Positions 4,323-5,455 of a stretch of 5,455 bases of DNA are shown piece by piece. The notes under the pieces were generated by a model that saw only the letters and a list, made by a program, of their open reading frames with translations, was not told where the DNA came from and made no database searches. The stretch comes from Planctomycetaceae bacterium (GTDB lineage: Bacteria > Planctomycetota > Planctomycetia > Pirellulales > Thermoguttaceae): positions 1-5,455 of the forward strand of contig JAISNF010000243.1 in NCBI GenBank assembly GCA_031276415.1. Reading direction: 5' to 3'. Numbering within the stretch: position 1 is the stretch's first letter; every line of letters begins with the position of its first letter. Position numbers and translations under genes: made by a program.

Positions 4323-5249
4323 TCAAAACAGGGTGTTAGCTTCCATTCTTACATTTTTTATTCTTTTATTTGCCAACGAAATATATTCATCATTGATGTC
4401 ATATCCAACATAGTTTCTGTTCAATTTTATTGCAGAAACCGCAGTTGTTCCGCTTCCCATAAATGGATCTAAAACAATATCAGTCGTAAAAGAATATAAT
4501 TGCATCAATCTATTCGGCAATTCTTCAGGGAAAGGCGCAGGATGTCCAATACGTCTGGCACTTTCAGCATTCATTGTCCAAATTGATTTTGTCCACTCCA
4601 TAAATTGTTCCTTAGTTATAGTATCTTTTTTTATTTCTAATTCATCTTTTGTTCTTTCTCTTTTATACACACCCTTTGAAAATACTAAAATATATTCATG
4701 AATATCGCGTAAAGTCGGATTACCTGCGCTCTGCCAACTTCCCCATGCCGTTGAAGGACTTGCGCTGGCTGCCTTATTCCAGATAATTTCGCCACGCATA
4801 TTAAAACCGATATCAATCATTATTTCTGAAATATAATCAGAAAGTGGAATATAGGGTTTTCTCCCTAAATTGGCAACATTAACACAAGCGCGTCCACCAT
4901 TAACAAGTACACGAAATGTTTCTGCAAATGCTTGCCGTAATAATTCAAGGTATTCTTTTAATGACAAATCATTATCATATTCCTTTGAAACATTGTAAGG
5001 CGGTGAAGTTATCATTAAATGCAGTGAATTATCGGGAATCTCTTTCATTCTTGTACATGAACCATGAATAATAGTATTAAGGTATTTTTGTGGAAAATTA
5101 TTTACTTTTTCCGAAACATTAACCTCTTTTTCCAGTTCTTTGTATAACTTCGAATTATAGAATTTTGTGGAGTCGTGGTTTATTCTTCCATTTGTACCGA
5201 AAGCACTTGTGGTAGTGCCTTGTCTCGTAATTATTAATCTTTTTGCCAT
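4323..5249 (-). CDS. Beta-class site-specific DNA methyltransferase, probably N4-cytosine
   Basis: The 308-residue product has catalytic motif IV, TSPPYN (81-86), before the S-adenosylmethionine-binding motif I, DPFMGSGTT (261-269), which is the beta-class order. SPPY rather than DPPY is typical of N4-cytosine enzymes, although some N6-adenine enzymes also carry it. GYDIN (282-286) supplies the acidic residue that contacts the cofactor. The segments GSWQSAGNPTLRDIHEYILVF and HPAPFPEELPNRL, and the N-terminal RINHDSTKFYNSKLY (22-36), match the style of type II modification enzymes. Target recognition is probably encoded in the central region. The ATG at 5249 has AGGTGG eight bases upstream; an upstream in-frame GTG at 5261 lies within that site. 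The start overlaps the preceding gene's end by 16 bases, so translation is probably coupled. A/T-rich codon use unlike its neighbours suggests transfer. Its role is to protect host DNA from the paired endonuclease. Confidence 0.92.
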   Translation of the reverse strand: MAKRLIITRQGTTTSAFGTNGRINHDSTKFYNSKLYKELEKEVNVSEKVNNFPQKYLNTIIHGSCTRMKEIPDNSLHLMITSPPYNVSKEYDNDLSLKEYLELLRQAFAETFRVLVNGGRACVNVANLGRKPYIPLSDYISEIMIDIGFNMRGEIIWNKAASASPSTAWGSWQSAGNPTLRDIHEYILVFSKGVYKRERTKDELEIKKDTITKEQFMEWTKSIWTMNAESARRIGHPAPFPEELPNRLMQLYSFTTDIVLDPFMGSGTTAVSAIKLNRNYVGYDINDEYISLANKRIKNVRMEANTLF

Positions 5250-5455
5250 AATTCTACCCACCTTTCAAATGGTTTGAAATTTATAGTCTCTTTTTTCCAA
5301 TCAATTGGTATTTTTAACGTATCTGAATTTTCTATTAATTGTTTCATTGCCTCATCATCTATTTCAACACCTCTAGGATTTGTTCCCTGCTTGGGTAACT
5401 TCATATATTTTTCCCGACCAATCAATTCTAATGTTTTAGTTTGAATCTCTTTGCT
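5234..5455 (-). CDS. C-terminal part of a probable restriction endonuclease (truncated by window edge)
   Basis: Seventy-three codons remain, open to the right edge without a stop; the true start lies outside. The visible part includes KLPKQGTNPRGVEI, a charged helix (DDEAMKQLIE), IPIDWKKETINF and the ending FERWVELWQKD. No PD-(D/E)xK catalytic motif is visible, and the nuclease core would be upstream in the missing part. The tight 16-base overlap with a type II-style methyltransferase on the same strand, in the order nuclease then methyltransferase, is the main argument for a restriction enzyme. A relation to MjaI-type (CTAG) enzymes is possible from general impression only. A control protein or another accessory subunit is an alternative. 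Internal TTG (5425) and ATG (5404) codons are not needed as starts. Confidence 0.55.
   Translation of the reverse strand, partial: SKEIQTKTLELIGREKYMKLPKQGTNPRGVEIDDEAMKQLIENSDTLKIPIDWKKETINFKPFERWVELWQKD
5257..5264 (-). promoter_or_regulatory. Ribosome binding site that sets the methyltransferase start
   Basis: Read on the minus strand this is AAGGTGGG, centred about nine bases before the ATG at 5249 and lying inside the coding end of the upstream gene. The alternative GTG at 5261 is part of the site and has only AAAGG directly abutting it, too close to work. Confidence 0.6.

Overview
This window looks like a bacterial chromosome segment, tentatively from a Planctomycetota-like or similar environmental/gut bacterium. 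The hints are a secreted WD40 beta-propeller, orphan metabolic genes on both strands separated by long spacers, and intergenic spacers full of dispersed CTCTGTGGTTAA-type repeats. The taxonomic guess rests on gene style and general familiarity, not on a marker gene. No rRNA, tRNA, CRISPR array or transposase is visible.

Layout. 72-1184 (-) encodes an exported seven-bladed WD40 propeller. 1571-2479 (-) encodes a DHH/DHHA1 phosphoesterase of the exopolyphosphatase-related/NrnA-like kind. 3234-4025 (+) encodes a classical NAD(P)-dependent short-chain dehydrogenase resembling mannonate/gluconate-type sugar-acid oxidoreductases. 4323-5249 (-) encodes a beta-class DNA methyltransferase with a TSPPYN motif, probably N4-cytosine. 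5234-5455 (-) is the C-terminal end of a protein that runs off the window and overlaps the methyltransferase start by 16 bases; it is probably the cognate restriction endonuclease. The methyltransferase pair is visibly more A/T-rich than the other genes, which suggests a transferred restriction-modification module. The other three genes show no obvious functional link.

The most unusual part is non-coding. A composite repeat recurs in every spacer except the one inside the restriction-modification pair. Its order is a 22-base GATC-containing block, then CTCTGTG units ending in GGTTAA, then an A/T stretch, then TTAGAAGTT. Copies are oriented so that the TTAGAAGTT end faces the nearest gene. As a result the WD40 gene lies between one closely matched inverted pair (1-40 and 1234-1272), and the DHH plus dehydrogenase genes lie between another (1437-1543 and 4174-4258). 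In addition, 11-base tandem duplications occur upstream of all three of these genes. The 754-base spacer at 2480-3233 strings together five different short tandem repeats and a cluster of three REP-like hairpins.

The gene families are familiar. The repeat architecture (gene blocks bracketed by matched inverted arms, plus promoter-proximal 11-base duplications) is the candidate for something not yet described.
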